From assembly GCA_026419785.1 (NCBI GenBank), contig JAODTK010005864.1:70001-134000 (forward strand): DNA of 64,000 nucleotides, written 5' to 3'. The first letter of the stretch is position 1; each line of letters starts with the position of its first letter. The DNA comes from Sclerodactyla briareus (taxonomy: Eukaryota > Echinodermata > Holothuroidea > Dendrochirotida > Sclerodactylidae). A program made the translations under genes and the position numbers. The notes beneath the pieces are model-generated. The model made no database searches. It saw only the letters and a program-made list of their open reading frames with translations, and was not told the DNA's origin. This document shows positions 22,889 to 34,929 of the stretch, piece after piece.

Positions 22889-23592
22889 TTGTGACAATAG
22901 ACGAGTGCTCGGCCATTTCAATTCGGGTTGTTATTTACTATTTAGTTCTCACAGGTCCCCAAATTATGCCTGGTAGGGGTGCGGTTGATGGAGTATCTTA
23001 TGCTAGAGCATAGAGAAATATCTGGTCAGCCATTAACAGTATAAAACCAGGATTTAATCTGACCACCTTATATACCCTTATATTGCGCATGGTGTGTGAA
23101 CTGTCACATTCTCAGTGTCCCCCTGTAGACTGGAGGTAAAGTATCCGAGTCTGCAATATTCCCTGCTCAATGAAAGAGTTGCTTTGAGAAGGGGAATAAT
23201 CTGGCGAGTGCAGAGAGGCCTTGCATTGAGTGCTGTGCAAAACTGAACCCCAGCCCGAGTTGTGACAATAATGAGTGTTGCTGCCATTTCAATGTGGGTT
23301 GTACAGTTCCCCAAATAATGCCTGGGTAAGAGCATAGAGGAATATCTGGCCCCATTACTAGTATAACCAGATTTATCTGAACACACCTTGTAACCCTTAT
23401 ATTCAAGCCTGGTTCTGTGTGAATGTCACATTCTCCAATGTCCCCTCTTACCCTGGAGGTTAAATTACCAAAGTACCGAGGTCTAGTCTGCAAATATTCC
23501 TGCTCAATTGAAAGAGTTTGCTTGAAAAGGGAAATATCAGGGCGATCAGAGGTCTGCATTGAGTGCTGTGCAAAATTATGAACCCCAATTCT
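22889..23592. repeat. Two-copy tandem duplication, ~340-365-bp unit
   Basis: Copy 1 runs from about 22889 to 23254 and copy 2 from 23255 to 23592. Both contain GAGTTGTGACAATA, TGCCATTTCAAT-TGGGTTGT, CCCCAAATTATGCCTGG-like, AGCATAGAG-AATATCTGG, TGGAGGTAAA-TA, CTGCTCAATGAAAGAGTT and CATTGAGTGCTGTGCAAAA. Copy 2 is shorter by internal deletions. The minus frames at 23078-23386 and 23167-23559 lie within the repeat and are not genes. Confidence 0.85.
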
Positions 23593-23639
23593 TCATATTC
23601 TGACAAATGAAGTTAGGAAATATCATAGACATCGGTAGG

Positions 23640-24239
23640 ACAGCTCTCCTCCCCGTGCCGTTCCTCGCATCTCAATCGTCTGCTCCAGCTCGTCAAACGC
23701 CGCCCTCAATCCGGGAGTTTCTCGACGACCTCATCAATCCGCTTCTTCTGCTCCTTGACGTAGTTCTTCCTGGAATGATGTTGTGGTGGTCCGAACGTCA
23801 TGCTCGCCTCCGGTGCATTTCACGAGACTGGAAACTTAACAGGTCTGGCAGTAGCAGTTGTTCTCTCGTTTTCCGTGGATGCTACAATCTGCTGCCATCC
23901 ACCACCACACCACTTACTTTGGGCAAGTCACTCTTACGCGTCCGAGTCTCCCGAGGGTGGATGTTGCTCCTCGCTGGGCTTTGGACTTGGGATGCTGATT
24001 CAGCATCGAGAGCAGCTGGAAGTTTGTTATGAGGTCTCGGTCCTCCCCGATGATGGGAAGTCGACCGGTGTCGCAGATGGGGCACTGGAGGGAGATGATT
24101 GGTCCGTTCCTCTCTACCAGCCGGTCTGTGCATCGTAGGCAGTAGGTATGGCCTCAGGCTCACCTTTGGGGTCTTGAACTCCTCCAGACAGACCGAACAT
24201 GAGAGGTTTGCTTGAGGGCGCTTTTCCACCTTCTGCCAT
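23640..24239 (-). pseudogene. TRIM-like RING / B-box / coiled-coil coding block, frameshifted
   Basis: Antisense to the cadherin, inside its ~19-kb intron. From ATG at 24239 the protein starts MAEGGKAPSS. A neighbouring frame carries LSCSVCLEEFKTPKV, the first Cys pair of a C3HC4 RING. A third frame gives HTYCLRCTDRLVERN and LQCPICDTGRLPI, completing the zinc-binding pattern except for the Cys expected in the disrupted loop. Then comes ITNFQLLSMLNQ, typical after TRIM RINGs, and CYCQTC...LVKCTGGEHD, like the end of a B-box. YVKEQKKRIDEVVEKLPD and RAAFDELEQTIEM follow, like a coiled coil. RING proteins of this kind are usually E3 ubiquitin ligases. At least four frame changes are needed and no C-terminal domain is seen. 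It is either a decayed or truncated copy, or a real gene with assembly indels; I label it pseudogene because it is broken as given. Confidence 0.8.
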
Positions 24240-24379
24240 GATCTTGGTTTCTACCAACGGCAAAAGTGAAACGTTTATGATTACTTGTAACATCAGGGAT
24301 CTGCTGCGTGGGAAAGTTTTGGAATCAACCAAAAGATATGTGACATGACTACTACCAACGAACATACCCTTCAGCTATT

Positions 24380-27300
24380 ATTTGTTATTAAAGACTAACT
24401 TGATGTTTCTTCTTGACCCCCTAGGCATCTATTTGAACTCACTGGCAAAAGGAAGGCAGGCTGGTCTGCCATCCAAAATTTAAATTTTGATAGGAAGGGG
24501 AGAAAGGACGGTGGGGGGGGGGGGGGGTGGGATGCAAGCTTAAGTCCAATATCAGGAATCATGGAAGTGAAGATCTTCAAATTCCTTGTTAATTTACAGA
24601 TTAATCAACAATCGCGCAAGTCAAAGCCAGTGCAATCGCATTTGTTCCCTGAAAAGTGCAAATCTTGTAACAAAATCCAATCGGCTTTTGCTTTATATCC
24701 ATTGTGCAATCATCTTGTGACTTTGGAGGGGGGATCTCTTGGAACCTGTCTAATTTACTTTTGAAAATCTTGTAGCAATGAATTCAAATTAGACTTGGGA
24801 TCCCACTAAATGAGCCACAATCGCTAAATGGTATGGGTATGCTATGAGTAATAGCCTTATGGTGTTGCCAGAGATAGACGAATTTACTCGGTAAACTATA
24901 TGTTATTGTATCCCCACAACTTCAATCCATTACCATTTGGTGCTGAAGAATTTCCAGTGAGCCGAGCACCGATGGAGTAATCCTACTTACACTTACACAA
25001 CTTCCTCTATCCGCAACCCTGCTCCCCCCACTATGCTTGATGCTTATCCTGAAAATGAGGACAGTGGGGTGGCAAAGCCACGGATGGGTGTAATTGCAGA
25101 TATTTGTCATCATAGTGGGGGCGGGATCAGGGTTGCCGATTAAGGGGTAGGTATTCTAGTTCACAGATTCCAAACCCGTTTTCTGTTTTGGGGGAACAAC
25201 CTCTCACATAGATCTCAATGGAATGACTATGGCAGACGATTTGGGTATTCCCTCAGATTTATCATCAATGCAGGAACCGTCAGAACTGTCCCTGGCTTGT
25301 GGCAAGCGCATTCACGACCTGGAAGTGACCTTCAACTGTGCATCCTAACTGGGTTACTAATCTGACTAGGTTTTATTGTGATACGAATATGTTTAATGAT
25401 TTGACCTTAATGGCCTTTGCCTCCTGACCTCAAAATGGCCTTTCCTGATTATTTTTGTCACTAGTTTTCAATCAGCTTCAGTGTTGAAAAGTTTTTTGCA
25501 TTCAAATATGTAAATTACCTGGGTAATGACCCCTGGTGACCCGGATGACCAATTCTTACATAAGTATGCCACCAAATGAATTTAATGACAAATTGGCCCA
25601 TGATTCTCACTCATGGTAAAAACATTGCTGGGAAGCACCTATCCACATCAACCCACTGCTTCAAAGTCTCCTCCGCAAAGTCTCCTCTGAGCGAGCGGCG
25701 AACAGATCTCGGGCCCCTGGTCAACCAGCCAACGATTAAAGTGCCTATACTGAATTGACATTGCTATGTAGAATAATTAAACAAATTAATAGCACAACTT
25801 ATGTTCTTTAACTTCCATGGTCCACGTGCGGAGGCGTGTATAACACACTGCACAGTCGCCCTAAACTAACCTATAGCAAAAGAAAAAAAAATGTTCTCCA
25901 AACCTACTTGTGAAGGCGATTGCACTCTGCGTCGATACCACATGCTCGGATACTGGCATGTTAAATTGTCTCGGCAGCTCACCAACGATCAAAAGCTAGA
26001 GTAACACAAACTGGTTGTTACTGATCGATGTTACACATATGAAATGCAATTGCTTGTTCTAAGTGTAGTGGCTGGGGAATAATTTTTCTTCGAAATGAAA
26101 ACAGCTTTCCTGAGGGGCCGGTCCATCTCCCCCGATCATGAGCTACAGGGGATCCGGCTATGAGGATTGTCTAACTTATGCAAATTAGCATACTGTGTGC
26201 AAGATTGATACTCAGTATAGGACTCGCACCCTAACTGCATCCTTACCAAGTTGGAACCTCATCGCATATACAGTGTAATGGTTATGACTGAATGGTAGAG
26301 CGACATGCATGGTAAACAATGCTCTAAGCTTCTTACCCGCAGCTGAAGAAAATATTTTCAAAATGTAACCACGTCACCAACTGGACTAGCACATCCTGCT
26401 CTGATCAGATGGTTGCTATTAAAACTGCCACTAGATATGCCAGATATGGCATTAGGAGAGTATAAGGAAAACGAGGGCTTCAGATCCCTGAGTGCTGCAT
26501 GATAGGACCATTCTGTCCGCACACTCTTGACAAAGTTTTAACATGATGTTTACCCAATGTAAACTTATGCCACCTTGCTCTGTTGACCCCATGGTTGAAT
26601 TGGCATTTTTCCCTAGGCTATGACAGTAGTACTGTCTGGCTTTTCTGAGTGATTCAGATAAAAATCACACTACCTGGATTATGTCAGAAATGAGGGCAAT
26701 GTTTTTCAACACCTAAAGTCCAACCAGATTCCCTTTGGAGAAGCAATGTTGGACACAATTCTGCATCCAATGCGGTAGGTACTGTGAGAAGTGAGAAAGT
26801 AACTTTGGTTCCTGGTGACACTGAATAGTATATTATTTCCATTCAGCCTTCCTATTTTATGTCCTCTTTACAGCTCAAAGCTACCCACACAATCTGGAAT
26901 CAAAATTTGTAATTTTGTGGAATAGGTCCCTGCTGCGAAAGATTATGCAGTTGATGGGCCGGCCGCCTCTTTGAAAATTTGCGACTTTTAGTGATAACAT
27001 TTTTTATCCAAGAAGTTCTTGTAGATAAGGTATCGAACGAGGGCATTTAATTTTCAATATTCATGATGCTCATTTTCTAAATATTCGAAGCTGAAATTAG
27101 CGAATGGTTACCTGTTATTCACAGTCATTTTCACTCTGATGAACTGCAACACAACCTGCTACCACAATGTCATCCAAAACGGACGCGCGGGAGCCCAATT
27201 GCATGATTAGGGACACCCACCTCTAATGAATACAACAGGGTGAATAGAGGACATGGGGACCCAATATCCTTAGTACTTTGAAGAGGTTCAACATGTTGCT

Positions 27301-28190
27301 CTACTGAGGTATTACAACTTATCTCTGAAGAAATTGAGGTATTTGGAATAATGGGAACTTGCACCTCAATAATGAAAAGATAGAAATGGAGTCACATAGA
27401 ATTAAGAGAATATTCTTTATTATCTCGTGGACAATTCTTCATTGTGTTTGTTACAGGATTTTTGAAAGTACATGTTTCACTTTGACTCTGATTCTGTGGT
27501 TCCCGCTGGTGTGCCATATGGTACACTCTGATGATTTGGCCGAAATTCAGCTTGGAGAGGTTTGGCTCCCATAATGTGTTGAGGTACCCAAGGTATCCCT
27601 ATTTAAAGACCATTGTACTTCAAGCAAATGTCATACATTAATTAATTTCCCTAGCCGATCCCGAAAATTCAGCAGCGGCCCAACTCAAGGAGAGTTTTGA
27701 CAGCAATACACCAATGAACCTTGGCCTATTTTTGGTAGAGCAGAAACCAGATTTTGTCAGGGCAAAAATTGCCATTCACATTCTTAGGGCAAAATAATTT
27801 CAACCCCCCCCCCCCCAATAAAAAGTAGTTGCAAACCCCTTCATTCGATAGTTCATTGTGGTTACCCATTGGGAGCAAGTAAAAATGTATTTGGAAAGGA
27901 CAAACAATTTACCTGAATGATGTTAGCTGGCTAGAGTCTGAACTGTGCCCTATTTTTGGGACTAATACGGGCATTTATACTGATCAGGGGTTATTGGGGA
28001 AAAAATTATTGCTGAATATTTGCCACGAAATTCATTGTAACAGTTAGAGTAACCCTAAAAGTCCAAATGAAATGCTAATAGGGACAAATAGAGAGTAGTA
28101 TATGGGTATACATCGGGCCAGTAACTAAGATCACTCCAGAATCCCCATGTATTGTACATCCATTGATTATCACAAAGATTGGAATTTGGA
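24380..28190. other. Large intron segment, no gene recognised
   Basis: Contains a G tract at about 24511-24529 and a C tract near 27805-27818. The short open frames have no recognisable features. Acceptor-like and donor-like sites exist but frame no coding segment. Confidence 0.4.
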
Positions 28191-28199
28191 TGATCATTG

Positions 28200-29440
28200 A
28201 CAGTTGATCATATTATCATTGCCAACAGTACATGATGTGTTTCATTAATTTGGGTTAGGAAGGTCATCCTGTGGGTCAGTTTTTGGCTATTTTTCGTTTC
28301 GAAACGGTCAAGCTGCTTCTACCTCTCCAGAATAGATTGGTGATCATGGAAGTCGGCCAGTATTATCATTGATCCAATTTGCTGAGCTCTAGATTGTTTG
28401 GGAATTTGAGGTCGAAGGTCAGCTAGGGTCAAGTGGGTGAGCCACTTTGTTGGAATGGTCAATCGGCTTCTTTCTTCTACTCCTCAGAATAGAGTGGCTA
28501 ATTATGGAAGTTTTGGTGATTATTATCATTGACCAATGATAACTGACATGGGGTGTTGGGAATTTGAGGGTCAAATGTCATCTAGGGTCAATTATTGTTT
28601 TGGTTGGACCAGTCAGCTGCTCCTACAGTTTAGATTGATGATAGCCAAAATAGTATCAACATAATTTACACAAGGTGAGCTACTGGCAAAGGGTCATCAA
28701 TGAAATCAATCCAGGCCATTTAAAACCCACGTATAATCCTCCCTTCAGATCAGTTGGATTTTTCCTCATAATTGCCTGTTGCATCAATGAATAGTGGTAC
28801 CTACATGGTGTTTCATTAGTTGGAGTCAAGGTCATTTAGCCATCCATGCTGACCCACAGGTCATTTTTGGGGGGGTCAAACCATCAAAATGTTGCTACAA
28901 GATTTCATGGGTGGTTGTGGTATTTTAGCCAATGTTGTTTCTCTGACAATTATGTATCAGTGTTTAGGGGTCATGCATCTAGGGTCAAATTTTTAGCCTT
29001 TGTTTCAACAGTGAAGTGGCTTTCTACTCCTACATGGCAGAGATAAGATGATGGTGATGAACAGATCTGTGTTATCAATCGACCAGTGTCCCATATTGGG
29101 TTGGCAAAAATCGGAAATCAAAGGCCAATCTGGGGATCAATTTCAGCCATTTTTTCAGAACATTTATGCAGCCCGTTTACACAGACTAGTTTAGACAATC
29201 ATTAAAGTTGGTACTTGGGCCAAAAATAGGCCTAATGTTGAATGATTATGTATATGAGTGGTGTTCAGGAAGTTGTGGTCAAATGTCATCATGGCTCACA
29301 TTTCGTTGAATTGTTCAAATGGCCAAACTGCCTCTTCTGCAGGTTTGACTGAATATTCAAAGTTAGCCAGTATCATAATCTTGAACCAATGGCACATATT
29401 ATAGGGCTTCCAGGTACTTGATGTCGAAGACCCCAGTCAT
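28200..29440. repeat. ~155-bp diverged tandem array
   Basis: Recurrent order: AGTATTATCATTGA(T/C)CAA, GGGAATTTGAGG, GTCAAATGTCATCTAGGGTC, a GTTGGAATGGTCAA-like segment, then CTTCTACTCCTC-AGAATAGA and GGTGATCATGGAAGT. Clear units start near 28180, 28345, 28505, 28640, 28900, 29060 and 29230. The repeat phrases resemble, but do not match, those of the 16.3-19.8 kb array. Confidence 0.75.
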
Positions 29441-29449
29441 CTAAGGTAT

Positions 29450-32400
29450 CCCCAAAAATATGCCACATTTCTACAATCAACTGACTGCAAATTGGTAAGC
29501 TGAGCAACCTGCTTGTTAGAAAAAAATTAAATTATTGAATCTAAAAGTACAAGCCCTTTCCATATGACATGGAACAAATTAAGGCACCTGTCATAACTCC
29601 AATTTCAAAAGCACGATTACATGACGTCACTTAAAAATAAGTTGTGTCTCATCGATAGGACAGGGAGGCTGACGGATAATTAAAGCATGGGTTTTAAACT
29701 GTTAAGACAGTAGGTTTCGACATAATGCAAAAAGTTGACACTGATCAATCTGTACGACATATTTTAGCAGTAAAACAAATGTCTGAGAACATGAGGAATT
29801 CGCTACAAAATCTTTGTGCGTAAGAGTGAACAGTTATTTTAAATTCAGGACTTGCCCAAAGAAAGGCGTCCTTACAAACAGTGATCAAGTATGTTACCTT
29901 CCTATTGTGGATGGAACTTCTTGTTACATTTCATCTTCTACGTCAAGTTTTGACCTCCAAATGGCATTCTGCAAAAGTAAACAAGTTTTGCCCAAACCGG
30001 ATCATTTGATTTTCACCTTTAAACATATTCTCTATGACTTTGTATCCTTTCCAAAGGTTCACTAACACGATATGGATATTGTAATCACCAAATATCTACG
30101 GGAACAATGAACATTGCTTGATACTCAAATATTACAAATCAAATCTATAAATTTAGCACAATTGCAAGAAAAGGAGACAACTAATATGTCCCTGATAAAA
30201 CAGTGAAACCAATCAGACATTCCACTACTGTACCCAAATATATTTAAAATATTTAAACAATGTCCAGGTATAAAACCCCATTTTGGTTTTTAATAAGTAA
30301 GTTTTCCCAATTAAAATCTGAAGTTTTGCATTATCACTAAAGGGACAAAGGACAAAGCTCTGACTTTGTGGATTTTGCCTGTTCGAGCATCGCAATTGTA
30401 AATTGTAGTTGGTTTAAATAGCGGGAGGTTGATTGAGAGATGTCTGAACTGTGATATGACAAAATATATCCTGGCCTGAATTAGGCTATTAGTTCGGACT
30501 GTTTTGCATACATTCTCCTGTCAATATTAGAGGATTAATATGGAAGTTTACAGAACATATGGGAAATATCAGGTGGAAAAAAATTGAGGGTCATTAAAGG
30601 GTCTCAATAATTGATATCGCTGAATAAAAAAAAAACGTAAGAAAGAAGGGGAAATTATGAAGATAACTGTAAGGCATTAATGTCTGGATGCTGTACTGAA
30701 ATGATAAAATTGAAGGAACATTGCTGGATTGACTTACAACAGGTTAATATTTTAAGAATTGGAGAAACTATAGTCACTAGGTCCAACCCAAAGCTCATCA
30801 TGATGTTTCTATGTGAAATTTTATAGAAATTGAGAGTTCTCATTCCACAAGAATTTGTTACTGTAGCAACGTGAACAACACAGGAAAATGTCCTAATTAT
30901 TCTACCCAGTATTGTTTTATATCGACTCAACATTCCACAAAGGGAATAATGCTCTTATACCCATCAACAATATACCAAATTACTACACAGCATTGAAATT
31001 AACATAAATTTCAATAGACAACAAGGTACATTGCAGGATGTGCAAGTATGACCACCATTTAAATATATGGGTGGGATGCTTACGATCTCGCCCAATACAC
31101 ATGCACCAACCATGAAGAAAGATTGTATTGAGTCAGGACGTAAGCTTAGCCTTCCGAGTCCGAGGCGGGCAGACGATTTTCTCGAAGATGAGCATATCTT
31201 TCCGGCATTCCCTGTGGAGGGAGGGGGGCAACGGGAGGAGGGGGTAGTGACTTCTAGCCCAGTTGGGGTGACAAAAAGTAGGCTCTCTCATACCTCACCA
31301 CTCATTAACCTCAGTGCCATTTTTGGTCCACTAAGGTTGGTGATTATTCAATTTATTCCCACAGTATACGGGATTTTTTCCCATTTTCTTCTCATTTTTG
31401 ACCCCCCCCTCCTTCAATTCCTGTTTTTAAGCCTTCGGTTTACCAATTTTTTCCTCTCTATTTGGTCAGGGGAACAACTTGCCCCTCTGCCCCCTCTCCA
31501 CACTAGTGTGATATATGGCTTAGGGTTTCGACTGATACATCTAGTATTTCCTGAACTGGTTATTTAGGCCCTCCTCTTCTTCTTCTCGCTCTCTGACTTA
31601 ACCCCTGCCTGCAGATGTCTATCAATCGCCTGATCAGGGTGGAAACTAAGATCCATTTACGGTAAACCATGAAAGCTTTAATTACTAATAACCCTCGCAG
31701 TTTTGCTTTACCATGACACAGTTAGGCCAGTAAAAACAACTACGTACTGTGGTTACTAGCTTTTTTTTAGTAAATCTCAATAATGCTGCAAAACTTACCC
31801 TATCAAACACCAGTATACCACAGAGTTAATTCCAGGTATTAGTGACCATATCTGTAGGTAGCTCTTCTGTAATAATATCCCCTTCGCCTCAAAAATAAAA
31901 TTGTGCTATATCAACGCCACTCTTCACAGAAGCGGTCGACACTTTCAACGTCGGACTGCACAAGCCACATAGCGGGGGGCCGCTTATGACTCAACCCCTG
32001 TGAGCGGGCGGTGAATGAAACAAGGAAAGGTGTCATACTGCAAATATTGATTTTCCATTTAAAGACTTAACTGAATTGAGCATTATCTGCGGGCTTCAAC
32101 AAAAATCAACTGGTTAAAGGCACATATGCTTTTGCCAATATTGCAATAATGAAAGAGGGTGTACTATTGTATATAATTACCTTGTATATCCACTTTAGAT
32201 TTTGGAATTAGTTTATTCCTTTGAATGGAATGCAAGCAGTAAGCACTACCAAGATTATGTGTGATTTGTAGCTAGGTGCTGTCGTGATGTGGATTAGCAT
32301 AGAACAGGGTGACCAGCGCTTACAACAAATTAGCAAAAAAAGGCCATATTCATAGAGTTATGAATATCGTCTACTATCGGCACCAAGAAAACTGGAACAT

Positions 32401-34800
32401 GGATTGGGTCATTGCACATGAGGGTAGTCAATGTGTCTCTTGTCGATTTTCACCAAACTTGGGTGGATGCAATTCATTTTCGATCTCATAGAAACTTTAC
32501 AATTTATGGTAATTGTTATTTAAATGAGGTGATTTGAATCATTCATGTCACAATTTTTCACTACCTGGTGGACATGGGTATCATTCATTGTCTCTCTAAT
32601 TACTTGAAGGTGTAACTGTGGTCACTATTTAGTCTATCTTTGTGATGGCGGGTGTCTGGTCATGGCTGCATGGCAGAACACAAAGTGCGCCCATATGATA
32701 CTTTCAATTTCTGATATTATTATACCTGCTAGAGCCTGTGAGATGACTTCCAAAATGGCCCTGCCAGAACAATGTCCATTAAAAGTTCCACTGCAGATAA
32801 GTCTTGGGATGATTCAGCTAGCGGTGACATCTGTAAAGCTACAATGTTCTCGGACCTCTTTTAGAGTGTAGTCTATTTCCAGGGACTAGACTAGTGTTCA
32901 AAGTTCAATACTGGAGACAGTCAGGTCATCAAGTCTTTGGAATAATGGGCCATCATTGCACCTGGAGAGCAATATTACATAATCCCCCTGGTAAATCCCC
33001 AACTGTCAAAAGATTAGTGCTGGGGCTGCACACATGCATGTTTGAGTCTTAGGATAAGTAGATGATGAAATCGTCTGGGTAGCAGTGCTACATTCCAACC
33101 ATGCTAGAGTATTGTTCTTCTTAGGCTAGACTTTTGAAAGATTCAGTGCTGGGTCAGAAGGTCAGTCATAGGTTTAAATCAGTGGAAACACCTGGGGAGC
33201 ATTATAGAATTCCAGCTGTACAGAACTCATTTGTCGCTTCTCAGTTATCTATTGAACAGATTATGGTGCTTGATGCCCACTTGGTTAATATTTGGGATAA
33301 AGAAGGGATTAACTCCATTTCCACTTGTGAGACTGAATAATCCTGCTGAAAAATGGGGTGAAATTTGACTATAAGCATGTACAGCCTAAAGTTTTGTCAA
33401 TAGTTCAGCATTCCTCACCGACATCGGAGTCATTACTCCCGATGGTGGCACCTATGATCGACAAAACCACCCATAATTTTGGGATTTTCAGCTCAAATTC
33501 TCCAACAGATTCTCAGCTTGCGTTTCTGATGGGCTGCACCAAGTGAGAAAGTCATCAGTGCTCTGCTGATACTCTGGTCATCATCTCCCAGTGTGATGTA
33601 TAGATGTGAAGCCTCACAATGAAATCCCCCTCACTATGTCCAGCATGGAGGGAGGGGGGGGGGGGGGCAGCTACATCCCAATGGGATGTCCAAGAGCTTG
33701 CATTGATGAATTTTGGAGTGATATGTGGGGGATGTCTTAGGAGAGTTAGTCAACCCCCCCCCTCCCCTCACACACACCTCATCCCATTGGGAGAATTCTT
33801 CACACCCTAAACTCCCCAGAAGCAAAATGGAGCTATATTCTGTTGGATATTTTAAAATGTGTATTGAATAAACTTTTCAATGTAATTTATTTCTTGCTAG
33901 AGTTCCACCATTCTTTGGCTTCGTCCTCTGATGGGGAGGGGGGAGGGGGGAGGGGGGAGGGGGGAGGGGGGGGTCGAGTGATACCTCAACACACCTCACT
34001 GCCGTCCAGGCCCCTTGCTTGCACTGTGTGGTGAACTATACAGTACAAGTTGTCCATAGGAAGAATAGGCCTATAAAGCATTCCTATCTGCATTTATTAA
34101 CCATTACAATGCCGACTATTTTCCACATTGGGGGCTTCAAAGCGCCACTAGGCTATGTTCAGAAGCAGGCCACTTTTGCAGTCTTTGTTCTCTGTGACAA
34201 TTTAGCTGAGGTGATGCAGTTATCAGAATCCGGAGTAAACAGATTGATTTGTTCAAACACTGACAACGCTCTTCTCATGGCTAAAAAGGTATCCTTATTC
34301 GTCTACTCCTGAGAGATACGATTGATCCCCCCCCCCCAGTCCTGTGCATACCCTGTCCTGTTGCATACTGTTAGAAAGACTCTTCCATGATATACCCAAC
34401 TGTGGAAGCCGCCATAATAGAGGAGTGCTTCAACAACTTCCATTGTTTAATTCTGTCAAATGCTTTACTATCATGGCGCCTAATGTGTGGTACATCATAT
34501 GCATGTCGGACGTAGTCGCCGATGGCACTGGATGAGTTGATCAACAAGATTTCCTGTTGTATTTTCAGCATTATTTTGATCTCTCCCAAAGAAGTAGCTG
34601 TCACATAGCTTCGACTGAGTTAGGTTACTATGAAATATTCATAAAATATTTACATATCATGCAAGGTTATGAGCGTTTTCTTGAACAAATCGTGTAGGGG
34701 GTTTTCTTCCACCCTCCACCCTCTATGTGTACCTTATTTCTGCAGTCTTTTTAACTGGTGTTTCCAGAGTTACAGTTGAACATATATTTGTTGTTGCTTT
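29450..34800. other. Large intron segment, no gene recognised
   Basis: A 166-codon plus frame at 31067-31567 is open mainly because of pyrimidine-rich sequence in its second half, and has no family motif. G tracts lie near 33651-33667 and C tracts near 33751-33764 and 34326-34338. The rest is AT-rich intron. Confidence 0.4.
33933..33972 (+). repeat. (GGGGGGA)n tract, potential G-quadruplex
   Basis: Runs of four to eight G separated by single A, at least six G runs in 40 bases. The pattern satisfies the usual four-run G3+ N1-7 rule for quadruplex formation on the plus strand. It lies within an intron of the cadherin. Confidence 0.85.
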
Positions 34801-34810
34801 CATTCCTCAG

Positions 34811-34920
34811 CTTGCTCACAGAGATACTGGAGGTATTACTAGATCCTCCCATGGCGTCTCGGTCGACTTTGACAAGAACTCAACCTACACGGAGGAGGAT
34901 GGGACGCCTGTACAGACCGA
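34811..34920 (+). CDS. Cadherin exon: membrane-proximal MAD-like domain
   Basis: Bounded by TTTCATTCCTCAG and a consensus GTAAGT, starting in phase 0 and ending with two extra bases (GA). The frame is open throughout: LAHRDTGGITRSS, GVSVDFDKNS and TYTEEDGTPVQTE. An overlapping frame at the 5' end reads LTEILEVLLDPP. This resembles the EE-x-x-x-I-L-L helix of the membrane-adjacent domain, so a one-base deletion around 34850 is possible. The GA at the end joins C at 36736 to give Asp and keeps the frame into TELLLHVIE. In cadherin-23-type proteins this domain lies between the last EC repeat and the membrane. Good splice sites and a correct phase join make the exon likely. Confidence 0.65.
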
Positions 34921-34929
34921 GTAAGTCAG

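Noticed and set aside
24114..24365. 83-codon minus frame as a separate small protein
   Set aside because: It overlaps the start of the TRIM-like block; its second half is the RING sequence read in the wrong frame.
31067..31567. 166-codon plus frame
   Set aside because: No recognisable motif; the second half is pyrimidine-rich, which gives Phe/Leu/Ser codons. No splice or promoter support.
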